A DNA stretch of 64,000 nucleotides from Puccinia triticina (GCF_026914185.1 NC_070559.1:8601501-8665500); one strand, 5' to 3'. Positions 9,698-21,719 are shown, numbered from the stretch's first letter. Notes: generated from the sequence alone by a model not told the origin. Program-made: numbers and translations.

Positions 9698-11977
9698 ATG
9701 GTGGCCGCAATTCGTCCAGCTCCGATCGAAGTTGACTATCAAGATCTAGCGCTGGATTTTGACGGCGCAAATGTCAAAAGTTTTTTGGATGCGTATGAGA
9801 CGATGGCCAAAAGGCACGGCACCTCGGAATACGATATGTCCTGGAAGATTTCGTTTTTCATCCGTTCAGACGAAGTCTTTGGGGTAATAAAAAGATTCGA
9901 CGGATTCAAACATCGCAGATGGTCAGATCTGAAAGTGTCGATGCTTGCGTACTGGGGACAAGCTGAAACCCCTCGCCTCCCTCTTCAAGAACTGGAAGAA
10001 TTGCTAGAATCTTGGTCAGCGAGAGAATACATCTATTGGCCGCGAGATTATCCGATTTTTTGGCAATCATTCGAGCCGATTGCTTCATATGTACTCCGGA
10101 ACGAAGGCTGGAACTCGCAAGACATCCACGATCTTTGCTCTCAAGCCTTTTTCTGGGTCTGCCGACGATCTCTGGCTGCTCGCTTTCCCTCTTCAGCGCA
10201 AGAAAACAAGACCTGGTTTTTTGATTGTCGTGCTGCAACAGAGTTTATCGATGATGACACGGACACCGAGGTGGATTCCTCTGAACAATCTGTTGAAGAT
10301 CCGAATCACACCAAAGCGGATTCCACTAGACGGCTCTCCTTTTCTGGTCGGGTCGCTTCCTCGTCTCTTGCTGAAGGATATCCATCTGCTCTTGCCCTAG
10401 AATCTCGCGAAGAGACCAAGCCGGGCGAATCTTGTTCTATGAATTCTCTTTTGGGCTCTTGTTTTGTCGAACAACCTAAGCTGCCAGCCCTCGATTTGGA
10501 TAAAGCATACAAAGACTGCAAGCTGGATCCTGCTGAACAATTAATGGAAGAGTCGAATTGTGCGGAAGTTCCTTTGCCATCCGAGGAGTTTTCTTTCCCC
10601 CACCCTATAGTCCTTAGCCCGGTCAAGGAGTCCACTCGTATGGCCCTGGAGTCTGAAGAAGAGCATTGGAGCGCTATTCCCGAGTCTTCCAAGCACTCAA
10701 CACGAGCTATCCAGTCCCTTAGATCACCCAGTCCTGAATCTGAGGTCGTAGAGAAGATGAAAGTGGAGCCAAGTTTGAAGGAAGTGATCTCCGCCTCTGC
10801 CGTCAATCTCACTGTCCGGCCGCCACTCGTATGTTACTATTGCCACCACAGAGGTCACCGACTTAGCCGCTGCCTCGATCTTCAGAGAGACAGGAAGGAT
10901 GCGCTGGTCAAACAGAAGGGAAAAAGTCTTTTCCTTCCCAGTGGCGCTAAAATATCCTTTGATTCTAGCCGCCCTATCCGCCGCATTGTCATCTCTTTTC
11001 AATTCGACTCTGCAAAAGTTTTTGGGCGGAGGAGTAAGGCTCTGCCCAGTTCCCGTTCATACCATTGTTTCCCAATCAGAAGACCTGCCAGTCCCGCCCC
11101 GTCCGACTCCTGCTCTCCGCTGCGTTCTGTTCGATCTGCACAGGCGGTGGATCAAGTGCTTAAGAAGATTGCCAATCTGATTGTTCCTGGCTTTTCTGCC
11201 TCTACCCTTGTTTCTCCAAGTGGATCAGATCCTTCTCATGCTCCTAGCCTCCAAGAAGAGGTTAAACTAGGTCCCAGCTCTCCTCCGCTTCCGACTCCCG
11301 ATCTGCGTTTTAGTTGCCAACTCCGCCAGATGGCGGAGCAGTTGATCCCATCTTCCGGCCTCCGAGACGAGGTTAAACTATGTTCTCCTTCCCATTCGAC
11401 TCCGATTCCCAACCTCTGTTCTAGTCTTCAGCCCCGCCAGATGGCGGAGCATGCGATTCCAATCTCCAATCTCTGTTCTAGTAACCAGCTCCGCCAGGTG
11501 GCGGAGCTTCTGATTCCACCGTCAAACCTCCGAGAAGAGGTTAAACTACATCCCTGTTCTTCTCCGCTTCCAATTCTCGATCCGCGTTCTAGTAGCCAAC
11601 TCCGCCAGGCGGCCGAGCATCTGATTCCGCTTCCTCGCCTCCGAGATGAGGTTAAACTACCCCCTTTTCTATCTAGCATTTCAGAGTCGCCCCGGGCGCT
11701 TGATGATGCCGTTCTGTTCCCACACTTCGATCCTCATTACTCAAAGACCTCAGACTCCTCTTCTTCGATCCCTCCTTCGCCTCAAACCCCTGCTTTGACT
11801 CCAGATCCGTTATTGCCGCTCATTTCAACACGCTCCAATCTTCACATCCTGATCCCAGCTTGGCCTCAATTCTCTGACTCAACCTTTTCCAATCATTCCG
11901 ATCTGACGGCTTCAAGGCCTTCCCATTTGGGTTGTTCTGGTGGGGCATTGCAGACCAGAAGTAAGTCCCCTTCTTAA
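9698..11977 (+). CDS. gag: B Gag-like protein (759 aa)
   Basis: Starts at the first ATG after the leader intron. The N-terminal ~170 residues (MVAAIRPAP..., PIFWQSFEPI) correspond to the capsid region of K's gag. A CCHC zinc knuckle CYYCHHRGHRLSRC lies near residue 385. The C-terminal third is Ser/Pro-rich and carries alternating repeats LR(D/E)EVKL and LRQMAE. The frame is fully open. It presumably packages RNA and forms particles, but with no protease or RT it depends on a helper. A second intron (11961) would replace the last residues by a read into the 3' LTR. Confidence 0.85.
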   Translation: MVAAIRPAPIEVDYQDLALDFDGANVKSFLDAYETMAKRHGTSEYDMSWKISFFIRSDEVFGVIKRFDGFKHRRWSDLKVSMLAYWGQAETPRLPLQELEELLESWSAREYIYWPRDYPIFWQSFEPIASYVLRNEGWNSQDIHDLCSQAFFWVCRRSLAARFPSSAQENKTWFFDCRAATEFIDDDTDTEVDSSEQSVEDPNHTKADSTRRLSFSGRVASSSLAEGYPSALALESREETKPGESCSMNSLLGSCFVEQPKLPALDLDKAYKDCKLDPAEQLMEESNCAEVPLPSEEFSFPHPIVLSPVKESTRMALESEEEHWSAIPESSKHSTRAIQSLRSPSPESEVVEKMKVEPSLKEVISASAVNLTVRPPLVCYYCHHRGHRLSRCLDLQRDRKDALVKQKGKSLFLPSGAKISFDSSRPIRRIVISFQFDSAKVFGRRSKALPSSRSYHCFPIRRPASPAPSDSCSPLRSVRSAQAVDQVLKKIANLIVPGFSASTLVSPSGSDPSHAPSLQEEVKLGPSSPPLPTPDLRFSCQLRQMAEQLIPSSGLRDEVKLCSPSHSTPIPNLCSSLQPRQMAEHAIPISNLCSSNQLRQVAELLIPPSNLREEVKLHPCSSPLPILDPRSSSQLRQAAEHLIPLPRLRDEVKLPPFLSSISESPRALDDAVLFPHFDPHYSKTSDSSSSIPPSPQTPALTPDPLLPLISTRSNLHILIPAWPQFSDSTFSNHSDLTASRPSHLGCSGGALQTRSKSPS
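11247..11660 (+). repeat. Alternating hairpin-encoding repeats inside B gag
   Basis: Four palindromes of the type CTCCGCCAGATGGCGGAG (11321, 11432, 11489, 11600) alternate with four CCTCCGAGACGAGGTTAAACTA-type units (about 11247, 11357, 11526, 11636). Spacings of 111, 57 and 111 bp show a 168-bp tandem duplication. Arms vary while pairing is largely kept. Confidence 0.8.
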
Positions 11978-12080
11978 GTATGCACCTTGGGTAGATACTA
12001 CCGTCATCTTGTAAGCTCTACTCTAGCCACACTCGTGAGCCATCCGCGGGATCCCGTTTTGCTTTTCTTTTTTTTTTCAG
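11961..12080 (+). other. Putative second intron of B
   Basis: 120 nt from GTAAGTCCCC to a T-rich tract and CAG. Contains ATGCACCTTGGG and CCACACTCGTGAGCC, the shared cassette motifs. Equivalent in position to the terminal introns of E (18042-17939) and K (42770-42890), just before the polypurine tract. Confidence 0.65.
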
Positions 12081-12145
12081 ATCTCTCTCTCCAGCCGCAA
12101 GAAATTTCAAAGGAGTCTGGGGACAGACTCCAAGTGGTGGGTGGA

Positions 12146-12935
12146 TGTGGTGCCCCATTTGGTTTTCCGCTAGTCAGAAGCATTCCCGCCGCCACCAGCC
12201 TTGATCAGCGAGATCCCCAGCAAGTAGCAAGACCTACAATCACCCCTCAAGAGTCTCTTCCATCCTCAAGACTTCAAGACCCTCAAGATTTCATCCCCAA
12301 GGCTTCAATAATTCACTCCTCAAGACCTCTCAATCTCAAGATTTACCTCATTCCCTCTCTCTTCAAGATCCTTTCCTCCCCCCCCCCCTTTCTTTCTTCT
12401 TTTTCCTAGTTGTTGTTCTTTGTTTCCTTTCTCAGTTTTATTTTCTCCTGTCCTCCCCTGTTTGTTTGTTTATTTCTCCTCTTGCGCGCGTTGGTAGGTT
12501 TCAGAGTGGAGGGTTGGTTTTGTTTTGTTTTGTGTTTTGTTTTGTTTTGTCTTTGAAGTTTGCGGGCATCATGACAGGTCCGCTAGATGTCACAAACCCC
12601 AGACTCTGAGTTCAGCCCAAACTCAGAGGATGGGGCGGCATGAACTCGGTACTGATCCAAGTCAGAAATTCATCAAACCTTATTGATCCTGATCCTTCCT
12701 CATCTTCCCTGAGCTTCCCTTGATCCCTTTTCCTGATCACTTTGCCGGCAGTATCCCCGGCCCTCTTCTCAAACACCTCAACCGCCGACGCGCGCTCAAC
12801 GCCGTCGTAAAATACCCTTTTACCTCTTCGCTTACACGATCCTCATCACTTTTCCGGACCACCCACGAGGGCAGCCTCAAAAGCACACATCCCCTCGAAG
12901 CTCTGCCTACCGCCTGGCACGGTAGGAGTTCCACA
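12146..12935 (+). mobile_element. B 3' LTR
   Basis: 790 bp, essentially identical to the 5' LTR. The preceding purine stretch GTGGTGGGTGGA is the polypurine tract. Confidence 0.92.
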
Positions 12936-13215
12936 ACGTTAAACCAAGTTACAAAAGATTCACCACAACTATTGATGCAAGTGATCTAGGTCAGATAGAG
13001 ATTACTATACAAAAGTAAGAGCTATCTTTGGAATCAGCCACACCATTTAAATATTGATTACAAGACTCTTGGTTATTTGCATAGTACCATCAGAGGGGCA
13101 GGTCTTTCAAACCACCCGTAAGTTGTAATAGGCTTTCATCTTATTCACAACTTATCTCCCCCTCAACGGAACTTTGATTACCACTCATCCATTCCCTTTG
13201 GAGTCCCTACACCGT

Positions 13216-13298
13216 AACAGTAGTATTACTTAGCTGGAATATCATATTGTTATTTCCCCCTCAAAGGACTGCCAACCCATCCCAAAGGAGTTCTCACA
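13216..13298 (+). mobile_element. A 5' LTR, distal segment
   Basis: Resumes A's LTR after solo LTR D and ends GGAGTTCTCACA. It is followed by TCTGGTGTCCCAACAGTGG, the likely start of A's interior and its PBS region. Confidence 0.85.
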
Positions 13299-16125
13299 TC
13301 TGGTGTCCCAACAGTGGCCAACAACCTTCAAGAAGATCAGTAAATCATCATCAAGATCAACAACAAAGAACCTATAACGTACCGCGGCTAACCTCAAGAG
13401 GACGGTCGTGACAGGAGCACCCTAGGACTTCAATTTGGAAAATCAGAAAATCACTTTCTATGGATCAGATACAGCACAAGCCTCCCAGACAAGAGGTTAA
13501 ACTGTCTAGAATTTTGTACAACAGTACTATCAAAATCATCCAGAGTGCTTCTCATTCAGGTTGCCAAGAGTCCACATTACATTCATCCAATTTCAATACA
13601 TTGTGGCAGGAAACAAGCTCTCTCTTTGGCTGGTTCAAACACATTTTTTAAAACAGTGAACTATCTTGCGCTTGTAAAACTCAACTTTTTTTCATAATTA
13701 GTAACATTAGAATTAATACACAAAGTAGAGAAGAATACATACAAAGGAGAATTATGGTAGATGTCACTTGCGATGGAACAGCAGATAGAATTGGGAAAGT
13801 TTCATGTATTAGCAGGGTTTTTTTTTGCGGCTTCTTTTGGCCAGGACCTAGCGGACAAGATCTTACAACTGCAAGGGTTTTTATATACAACAGTGTTGGT
13901 GCCAATAGCGGGGAAGAACAGTCATCAATGGATTCAATCACGCGGGAAAGAATAGGCGACTATGGTGCTATTTTTTGTATATTCAAGGATAAACAGGGGA
14001 TTGTGAAATCAAATGATCGGCCTACGCACGAATGCTCAACAACACAGCCTTGGATATTCAGTAGCAGAAAGCTTACAAAAGAAACGAGGACATAGGGGGG
14101 AAGAGACCGGCGACGATGGAGCTGCTTTTTATATTCAAAAATCAGCTGAGGACAGCTTGGATAGATCGTCGATGACGCAGGCTAGGATAGGCTAACAACG
14201 GTGCAGAGTGTATAATCGGCCTATGCACAAATGGCTGACGACGCAGGGGAGAAGTTTTGGCATCGAGCGAATAGAGCAGATTTGTCTTGAGGGAGCTGAG
14301 AATGGATGCGCGCGGAGGATCGGTGCTTCGGCGGACAACGGTTTTTTTGGTATTTGATATCTTTTAGTTTGATTCTGCAAGGGTGGAGGTCAATCAATCG
14401 CGGAGGACTTGGCCATACGGGTGGTTGAAGCAAGCTGAGAGGCTCGGCAATGAGCAAGCGTGGCCGCGGTTACGAGGTGGAGGCACTGCTCGTACATAAC
14501 CATCAATTCAAAAATTCAAAATTAGTAAGACGGAAGGAACAAGAACGAAGGAAAAAGGGAGAATAAAAGGGACGATCGTCGGCGGAGCCGTGGGCGTACC
14601 GGTGGCTGTCGGGCGAGGTGCAGCATCCTTGGCATCGATCGGGACTTGACAAAGATCGGAGGGCCAGCAAGGGCATCACAGGCCCGTATCAGCAAGTCGT
14701 GAGGGGGTTTCACGAGTGTTGTGACACTCGGAACAGCGAACAGAAGCGCGCGCGGCTTTTGCAAAAAGATGCTAGCTCAGCGCAGCGTCTATCCGGAACT
14801 CCCTGCAACAAGAAGAACAAAGTGGACAATTGAGGGGTCCTGCATGACCATAAACTGCCATTTTCAAGCAAAACCCAGGGTCCTGCAAGACCATAAACTG
14901 CAATTTTCAAGCAAAACCCAGGGTCCTGCAAGACCATAAACTGCAATTTCAAGCAAAACCCAAGGTCCTGAAAGACCATATATAAACTGCAACATTCAAG
15001 GAAAACCCAAGGTCCTGCAAGATCATAAACTGCAAATTTCAAGCAAAACCCAGGGTCCTGCATGACCATAAACTGCAACTTGAAAGAATCCCTAGGTCCT
15101 GCATGACCCTAAGCTGCAGTGTCAAGAGGAAGACAGATCAGCAGCTCACCTAGATCACATGATTTCAAAACTTAACATCAATTTTGGTTGGAAATATCAA
15201 TAAGTAACGGTGCAGGAGTCATACATGAAGATACAACGGACAACAAGAGGTACTGAATCACTTCTTTTGGATAAAATATGTATAACAAGCAAGAAATTCA
15301 GATAAGATCACTGGAAGATCAAATAAAATGAGGAAGGCACACAAGAAAATATGAGAGTAGTACTAGCACAAGCAATAACAACAAGGAATATGAAGAAGAG
15401 TTTGGCCAAGAAAGTGAGTTCAGGACTGGATAGGAAATTTTTAGGAAGTGGATGAAGAAGGAAGAAATTACGGTTTAGACAGGGTATCCTAGCTTGATTT
15501 TCTGGACTACGTGGATTATCAAATGGAATGACGTGGAAACATAGGGAAGGATTTAAATGGGTGTAATATTGGACAAGATCACCCTTTTCTTTAGTAGAGG
15601 AAATAGAAGTATAGTTAGGCCTTAAAAGGAGTACGATGTGACAGAAGGAAAGAGTTATTTAGAAATACATAGGAATACGGGAAGCCAGTTGGCGGGAAGG
15701 TTAATCAAGAGTGTTTAACTCATCAACTGGGGGACGTATGTTAGAATTTTGTCGGGAATCATCAACCACATCCCTTTTCTTTGGGCCAACGACAGGGGTA
15801 CAGAGTATACTTGTAGAGCTTTAGGATCCTTTGATTCGGGAGTGGCAGGGGGAATAGGTTTACATAGGACATACATATACTAGATTTTGAGATAGAGAAA
15901 GGATGTATAGATCGGAAGATACAATACCAATTTGGAGTTGACTCAATGCAACACAAGTAGCCAATCGGAAAAACACAAGGAACAGGAAAGAAGGCACGGA
16001 AACTTGTACAAAATTGTCAAGGACTTACGACAACATCAGTGGACTAGAAATTTCTTAGCGGGAAGGACTCGACAGTTTTGTTGCTTGCTTAGGAATGCTG
16101 TGGACAGCATTAATTTGGGGGGGGA
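13299..16125 (+). other. Interior of element A, non-coding
   Basis: No gag, protease or RT similarity and no frame longer than about 113 codons. One isolated AAGAGGTTAAACTG motif (about 13490) recalls the VKL repeat of B/E/K. A tandem array lies at 14835-15120. A polypurine tract TTTGGGGGGGGA precedes the 3' LTR. Confidence 0.7.
14835..15120 (+). repeat. Minisatellite, ~7 copies of a 41-47-bp unit
   Basis: The unit GGGTCCTGCAAGACCATAAA + CTGCA + 3-7 nt + TCAAGCAAAACCCA is repeated about seven times with degeneration towards the right end. Confidence 0.9.
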
Positions 16126-17176
16126 TGTGGTGATCCAGATCTGTTGCGCGCAACAAAACTGCCAAAACCTCAACTCACAGCCTACAATACTAGCATATGA
16201 TAGAATATTATTAGAGAAATAGATTCTAAATACAAACTTAACCCTAGTCACTCACTTCAACTACCCAGCTAGCTCTTTTAGTTTAGAAGTTAGTTACAAT
16301 TATAGGTTTAGTACAGGCCATACCCAGGTGGAAATTCATATAAATCATAAAAGGCATGCATATATAGAAGAGTATAGTTAGATTTACTAGTTAGGCAGGC
16401 CTCCGCTATTAGCTACAGATCACCTCACGCAACCTGCGCGTTGGAAACTGCATCAACTAGGCCTCCACTCAACAACTCAACAGATTTGCATAGACCTTAC
16501 ATCAATGCATGCGGTCAGAAAGCCTCCACTTTGGCAGTGCAACCAACCTAGGTGGACTTTGCCTTAAAAAGTACAAATCACACATGGTCATGTGGAACAT
16601 CAGTTTAAGTTATGCACCCCTGGCAGAAGGCAGTGCAATCCACAGGGTCACCACCAGCAGAAATGCCTCAAGTGCAGCCCTCACCAGCAAAAATAACTCA
16701 GAAAAGAATATATAAGGAGGCCCTCCTCCCACCATTTTTCCATCATCACCCAGGCACCCCAGCTCAGTGGTCAACAGTCATCCTTTCGACATCAGCACGG
16801 AAACACAGTCATCAGGCATCAACATAGAAAACTCATATCACACTCCATCATCACTTCACTCTGCTAAAACCATAAAAACCAACAAAACAGATTCTCACTT
16901 GATTATATTCTTCACCCATCTCACCATATTAAGGTTGTATACGCACCTTGTACTTGTTAAAACTGATCTAGGTCTGATAGAGACTACTACATACAAGTTT
17001 TCTCCATCATAAAGTCACGCCACAACAATAAATAAATTTGTTGTCAGAATTCTGTGTAGTATAATAGAGGGGCAGGTCTTTCAAACCACCCGTAACAGTA
17101 GTATTACTTAGCCAGAATATCATATTGTTATTTCCCCCTCAAAGGACTGCCAACCCATCCCAAAGGAGTTCTCACA
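16126..17176 (+). mobile_element. A 3' LTR (complete, 1051 bp)
   Basis: Complete copy of the LTR, starting TGTGGTGATCC and ending GTTCTCACA, followed by ACGG (17177-17180), which matches the left flank of A. Confidence 0.9.
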
Positions 17177-17180
17177 ACGG

Positions 17181-17835
17181 GGGGTAGATTCCTGTCGGCG
17201 GTAGTTTGTTTTGTTGAGGATTTAGGGGAGCAGCCGGCGAACTGGACCGGGGAAAGTGATCTAAAAAAAAGAAGGAGGAGAAGGGATTGTCGCGGGCTGA
17301 GAGGAATGACTCAGAAGCTCCGCGAGTATATCTGCACTAGGATCAATAAGCTTTTGATTCAAGGTGACAAGATGATCTGATAAAATTTGTGTTCAGACAA
17401 AGTCTCATGCCGTCCCTTCCGCCTAAGCTCCAAAGAACTTAAACTTCAGGGATGATGACAATCTCGTGACAGGTCATCACAACCGCCCGCGCGCCTATGC
17501 GCGCGCCACAACTGAAAAGAGAAAGACACAACAACTAAGAGGCTAAGAACAAAACCAACCCACCACACTCTAACCATCCAACGCGCGCAGTATGAAACAA
17601 AAGAGGAGAGAACATATAAAAAAAAGAAGAGTAACAAACATCTTAAGAAGATAAGATCAAAGAGCCAAAGAAAAGAAAATCCGCAGGAAGGAAACCGCTG
17701 GTCCTGAAACACCTTGATGATTCCGCTGCGCGCGACGCGCGCTGATTGATCTTGACGACCCGTGAGCTGTTGTCTTGACGCCTGAAAACTTGAGGAATCC
17801 GCTGCGCCACGGGCGCCACGTAAATGGCCACCACA
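17181..17835 (-). mobile_element. E 3' LTR, proximal segment
   Basis: Minus-strand start TGTGGTGGCCATTTACG at 17835. Nearly identical to the 5' LTR fragment 24389-24001 over its first ~390 nt. It continues to 17181, where A is inserted. Confidence 0.9.
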
Positions 17836-17938
17836 TCTCCACCACGCTTGCAGTCTGTCCCTAGACTGCTTGTCTTCCATCCGCGCACTAAGAAAATAAA
17901 AGAAGGGGAAAGCGGACAAGAGGAAATCCTAAAGAAAG

Positions 17939-18042
17939 AGAAACCGGGCGCCAACGCAGTGCTCACGAATGTGGCAAGAAGTAGGGTTTCAACAAATACG
18001 GTAGTATCTACCCGGGAAGTGCATACCAGGAGAGGAACTTAC
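17939..18042 (-). other. Putative terminal intron of E
   Basis: Minus strand, 104 nt from GTAAGTTCCTCTCC to TTTCTTTAG, with TATGCACTTCCCGGG and CCACATTCGTGAGC motifs. The 5' splice site lies next to the GACCAGAA that ends the pol frame. Confidence 0.65.
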
Positions 18043-21000
18043 TTCTGGTCAGGAAAGTCCTTGCAAGAATAAAACCTTTTCACCTGATCCGCGGCAAAAC
18101 GCCGTTTCAACTCCGTGCCGTCGAGCTCCTCAAGGACATAGGAGCCTCCGGGGACCTGCTTCACAATGCGGTAGGGGCCGTTCCAGCGGTGGGCAAACAA
18201 CTGCCCCCACTGAGTTTCCAAAGACCTGTTGAAGGCGAGCACTCAATCGCCAGGCTTGAGGGGTTCGCGGATTCTTGATGAATGTTTCTCTTCCCAGTAA
18301 CGCAGGGAATCACCGCGCGCATCCATCAGCTTCTTGTAAGCAATGTCTCGCGTCTCCTCACTGCGTTCCAACTGACGGGAGCGCGCGACGAGAAGATCCG
18401 AAGTGTCGTCAACCGCGTCCCAGTCAACACTCAGATATGATTTGATCTCAAGGTCCAACGGTAGCACCGCCCGCTGACCAAAGACTAGCTCGTAAGGGGA
18501 ATAGCCAGTCGTCCTCTTAGTAGAAATCCGGTCGGAAAAAAGCACCAACGGTAGGTACTTGCGACAGTTTTTACCACTCACTCCAGCTAACTTGACTAGT
18601 GCAGACTTCAGAGGCCCATGGCCGCGCTCGACCATCCCCTGACCTTCCGGATAGTAAGGAGTTGAGACTTGGTGTTGTCCCGGTAACGCGCAAAGCATTT
18701 CCGCTAGCGCGCCGCCAAATTCTGATCCGCCATCAGTGGAATAGGATCGCGCCAGCCCGTATCTCATAGTCCAATTTTCTTGAAGGAAGGCTGCTACCGC
18801 CTCTGACGTGAGATTGTTTAAGATTTTTGCCTCCACCCAGCCGGTGAAGTCATCGCGCGCCACAATCAGAAACTTGGCTCCGCTTGCCTTAAGATGTACT
18901 GCGTCCATAGCAACACGCCCAAAGACCGTAGATTCGCCAGTTGGATAACGTAGCTCTTGAGGGCGCCGTAGATCCTTCTTCTGGCATGGTTCACAGCTCC
19001 GGCACCAGCGCTCAACTGATTGCTTAAGAGATGGCCACCAGAACCGCTCAGAAACTCGCCGATAGGTCTCCGCCGTGCCTCGGTGTCCAAGATCTTCATG
19101 AAGCTTTTTGAGAATAGAATCCTGTTTAGCCGGGATGGTGACCACGATGCGCGGCAACGGGCTACCCCGCTTCATGAGACGGCCGGCTTGCAAAAAGAAA
19201 TCGACAGATCGCCGCTTCAGAGCGCGAAAATCCCGCGCTTCCATACCATCGGGCCGTGCCAGCGTGGCCAAAAAGTCCTCCATGCTTCGCCAAAATCCCT
19301 CCTGATACCCAGAATAACCCAAGGGCGCATCAACGACAAAGGAATGCAATGGACGAACATGGGGAGCTTCTTCGTCAAAAACCGAGGAGGGGGGGTCCGA
19401 CTCGTCGTCGCCTTGAGGACGCCGTGAGAGCCCGTCCGGCATAGTAAAAGACTTGCCTGGCCGATGAACGATATCAAACGAAAACAAATGGATGAACATT
19501 ACCCAGCACGTCATGGGGGCGTTAGGGAGACTAGGCACATTAATCATTTGAATGAGCGATTGAGCGTCGACCTGGAGCTTGAAGTGCTGGCCCCATAGGA
19601 TCGTCTGGAGTTTCTTGAGGATGCGCGCAACGATGCAAAGCTCGAGTTTTGATTGCGAGTAGCGTGATTCTACATCAGAAAAGAGGAGGGATTTGTAAAG
19701 AGCGGGGCGATCCAGACCATTTGAGTCCTCCTGGAAAAGGACCGCTCCGACCGCCTGAAAACTCGAGTCGACCGCTATCTTGATCTTCCCCGCATCAGGC
19801 CCGTAACTAATCTTGACAAGCACAATTTCCTGTCCTACAAGGCGCTTCAACTCCTCAAACGCTTTCCCGCAGTCCTCCGTCCAGACAAAATCCACGTCCT
19901 TGCGTGTCAGACGGCGAAGCGGCGAACAAATCTGAGACAGACGGGGAATGCAGATTCTAACGTACACCACCACGCCCAGAAATCCGCGCACCTCCGTCGC
20001 ATTCACCGGGGTTGGCCAGGACAGAATTTTGTTGATCTTGGTCTCCGCCATACGCCGGCCTTCTTTGCAGACAACATGACCTACAATTTCCAACGCCGGG
20101 ACACACGCTGCCAGCTTGGATGCCAAAACCATGAGACCGGACTCCTCAATACGAAAAAGGATGCGCTCGGGAGTTTCTGCATACTACCAAATGAAACGGC
20201 GGATCCCAGGATTCCAACTCAAAACTGCGTCATTGTAATCTGAGGTCAGACCCTTTATGCCCCCATCGTCTATGAAGATGCCCGCATGATCCGGGATCTC
20301 ATCTTGAAGGATCCAGACCATTTGAGCCTGGTACACTGCGATGGATTTAGTTGCGCCCTGAGGGAGTCTTGTCAGCTGAAAACGTCCCAGCAGCGTGTCG
20401 AATGTTGTAAGGGGGCGGGAAATGGGATGAAGAGCGCGCTCATCGTAGCCACCCATGATGTTGCCAAGGCCATAACACGCGCGGCCTGAGAAGGCCTCCA
20501 CAAACTCTTCCGTGGCGGGAGGCACTCCAGCGTCTCGGATCGTGACTTTGTTGAGGGGTTGGAGATCGTGTACGATGCGCAGTTTTCCATTGCTTTTGAG
20601 CACACAGAACACCGGGCTAGTGTAGCTAGAAGTTGACTTCTCGTACAACCCGTTGCGCTTGCGCTCTTGAACAATCTTAATAAACTCCTCCATTTTTGCC
20701 GCAGGAATCGGGATCTTCTTTTTCTGCCAAGGCTCGTGCTCGACCACTGGGATGATGTAAGGGAGACCGTAAGATTCTTTCAAAAGCCCCCGCTGGGATT
20801 TGTTGAAAGCAATAGCCAAACCGCGCTCTGCCAGCACATTCTTAATCAAGTCTAGCTCTGCCGGCCATAACCATCCGGGCGGACCAAAGTTGACGATCTG
20901 AAGACTCTCTTCTGTGACCCGACCGCGCGGCACAAAGGCACGTGCGAGAGATCTGGGAAGACCACGATACGGGTCGCGCGACAAGGGCGGTCGTTGCAGT

Positions 21001-21719
21001 GGAGCGTTTAGACTCTGAGGCATTGGCTGGTTCACCGGCCTGACCTTTCGGGATAACGGCTTGTACTTTGCCGCGAATGACAGGAAAGACCCCTCCTTCC
21101 AGGAATCCACAAGCGCCAACTGCGAGCTATGACTGAGCCCGTGCTTGAGCAGTTGCCAGGTGCGATGCTCTGCGCCGTCTTCAAAAGGAGCCTTTTCTGA
21201 AAACGAGAAACCAGGAGAGCTTTTGTGGCTCACGAGTGTGGCGCGTGGTAGGGCTTTGACAGGGCTAAAAGCATCACCCCTCGGAGGTGCACATTGGGAG
21301 GAACTTACTTCTAATCCCAATGACCCCCACGGCATACCAAACTCCACCACTCCATCCTTGCAATCCAATCTCAACGAAAATAGTTTATCCTTGTTCCGGA
21401 GAAGGCTTCCAATGACCGTCGCACCGCCTAAAGATGCCAGAAAACCGAAATTTGGGGTGCGGCTCACAGCGGTGGCACGTAATGCTTGCGACGACATAGG
21501 AGCGTCGAGCCCGGAGGTGCATAATTGGGAGGCACTTACTTTGACCTCTCCCAACCTCCATGGAAGCCCAAAATCTTCGCCAGGCGCGCAGTTACTCGCA
21601 ATCGAAGAAAATAGTTTTACCTCATTACAGCACCAGGAAAAAAGAATGATCACTTGCCAACAAGTGACATAGCAAAGTACAAAGGGGCCTTTGTACTTTT
21701 TGATGTCACTTGCAGACAA
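18039..21719 (-). pseudogene. pol: E Pol: RT, RNase H, integrase
   Basis: Minus-strand frames 21719-20184, 20132-18243 and 18242-18039 align end to end with K Pol. RT carries GIFIDDGGIKG (FIDD in place of YxDD), preceded by FQLTRLPQGA. RNase H has AVDSSFQAVGAVL and DAQSLIQMI. Integrase has the zinc region HEDLGHRGTAETYRRV..CRSCEPCQKKD and a DDE core (MDAVHLKASG; TDGGSEFGG; GQGMVERGHG). In-frame TAG at 20184-20186 and TGA at 18243-18245 (K has CGA) break it. It would copy and integrate element RNA if intact. The N-terminal extension crosses two intron cassettes. Confidence 0.88.

Larger units (their letters stand above)
8596..12935 (+). mobile_element. Element B: gag-only non-autonomous gypsy element, very young
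   Basis: Flanked by ACGT at 8592-8595 and 12936-12939. LTRs are 8596-9379 and 12146-12935; by eye they differ only by one C in a C-run and one extra GTTTT(G)-type unit. Between them lie a tRNA-Tyr-derived PBS, a leader intron, one long gag frame and a second intron running to the 3' LTR. No protease, RT or integrase is present, so it must be mobilised in trans, plausibly by an E/K-type element with similar LTRs and the same PBS. Confidence 0.9.
7381..13211 (+). mobile_element. Solo LTR D, itself split by element B
   Basis: Begins TGTGGTGTTCTG and ends GGAGTCCCTACA, with CCGT on both sides (7377-7380, 13212-13215). Without B it is about 1.49 kb. Its 3' part is a divergent homologue of A's LTR (both contain AGAGGGGCAGGTCTTTCA). 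It contains tandem units around GGAGGCTGTGTTGTTTGGAG at about 7650-7990 (periods about 112 and 44 bp). No internal region or second LTR belongs to it. Confidence 0.85.
6410..17176 (+). mobile_element. Element A: non-coding LTR retrotransposon inserted in E's 3' LTR
   Basis: Flanked by ACGG at 6406-6409 and 17177-17180. The 5' LTR (6410-7380 plus 13216-13298) is split by solo LTR D. The 3' LTR is 16126-17176. LTRs begin TGTGGTGATCC and end GGAGTTCTCACA. A G-rich polypurine tract precedes the 3' LTR. The ~2.8-kb interior has no gag or pol, so it is a LARD-like non-autonomous element. Confidence 0.88.

Noticed and set aside
11987..12409. 140-aa gene after B gag
   Set aside because: It reads from the putative intron into the 3' LTR; at most a spliced extension of gag.
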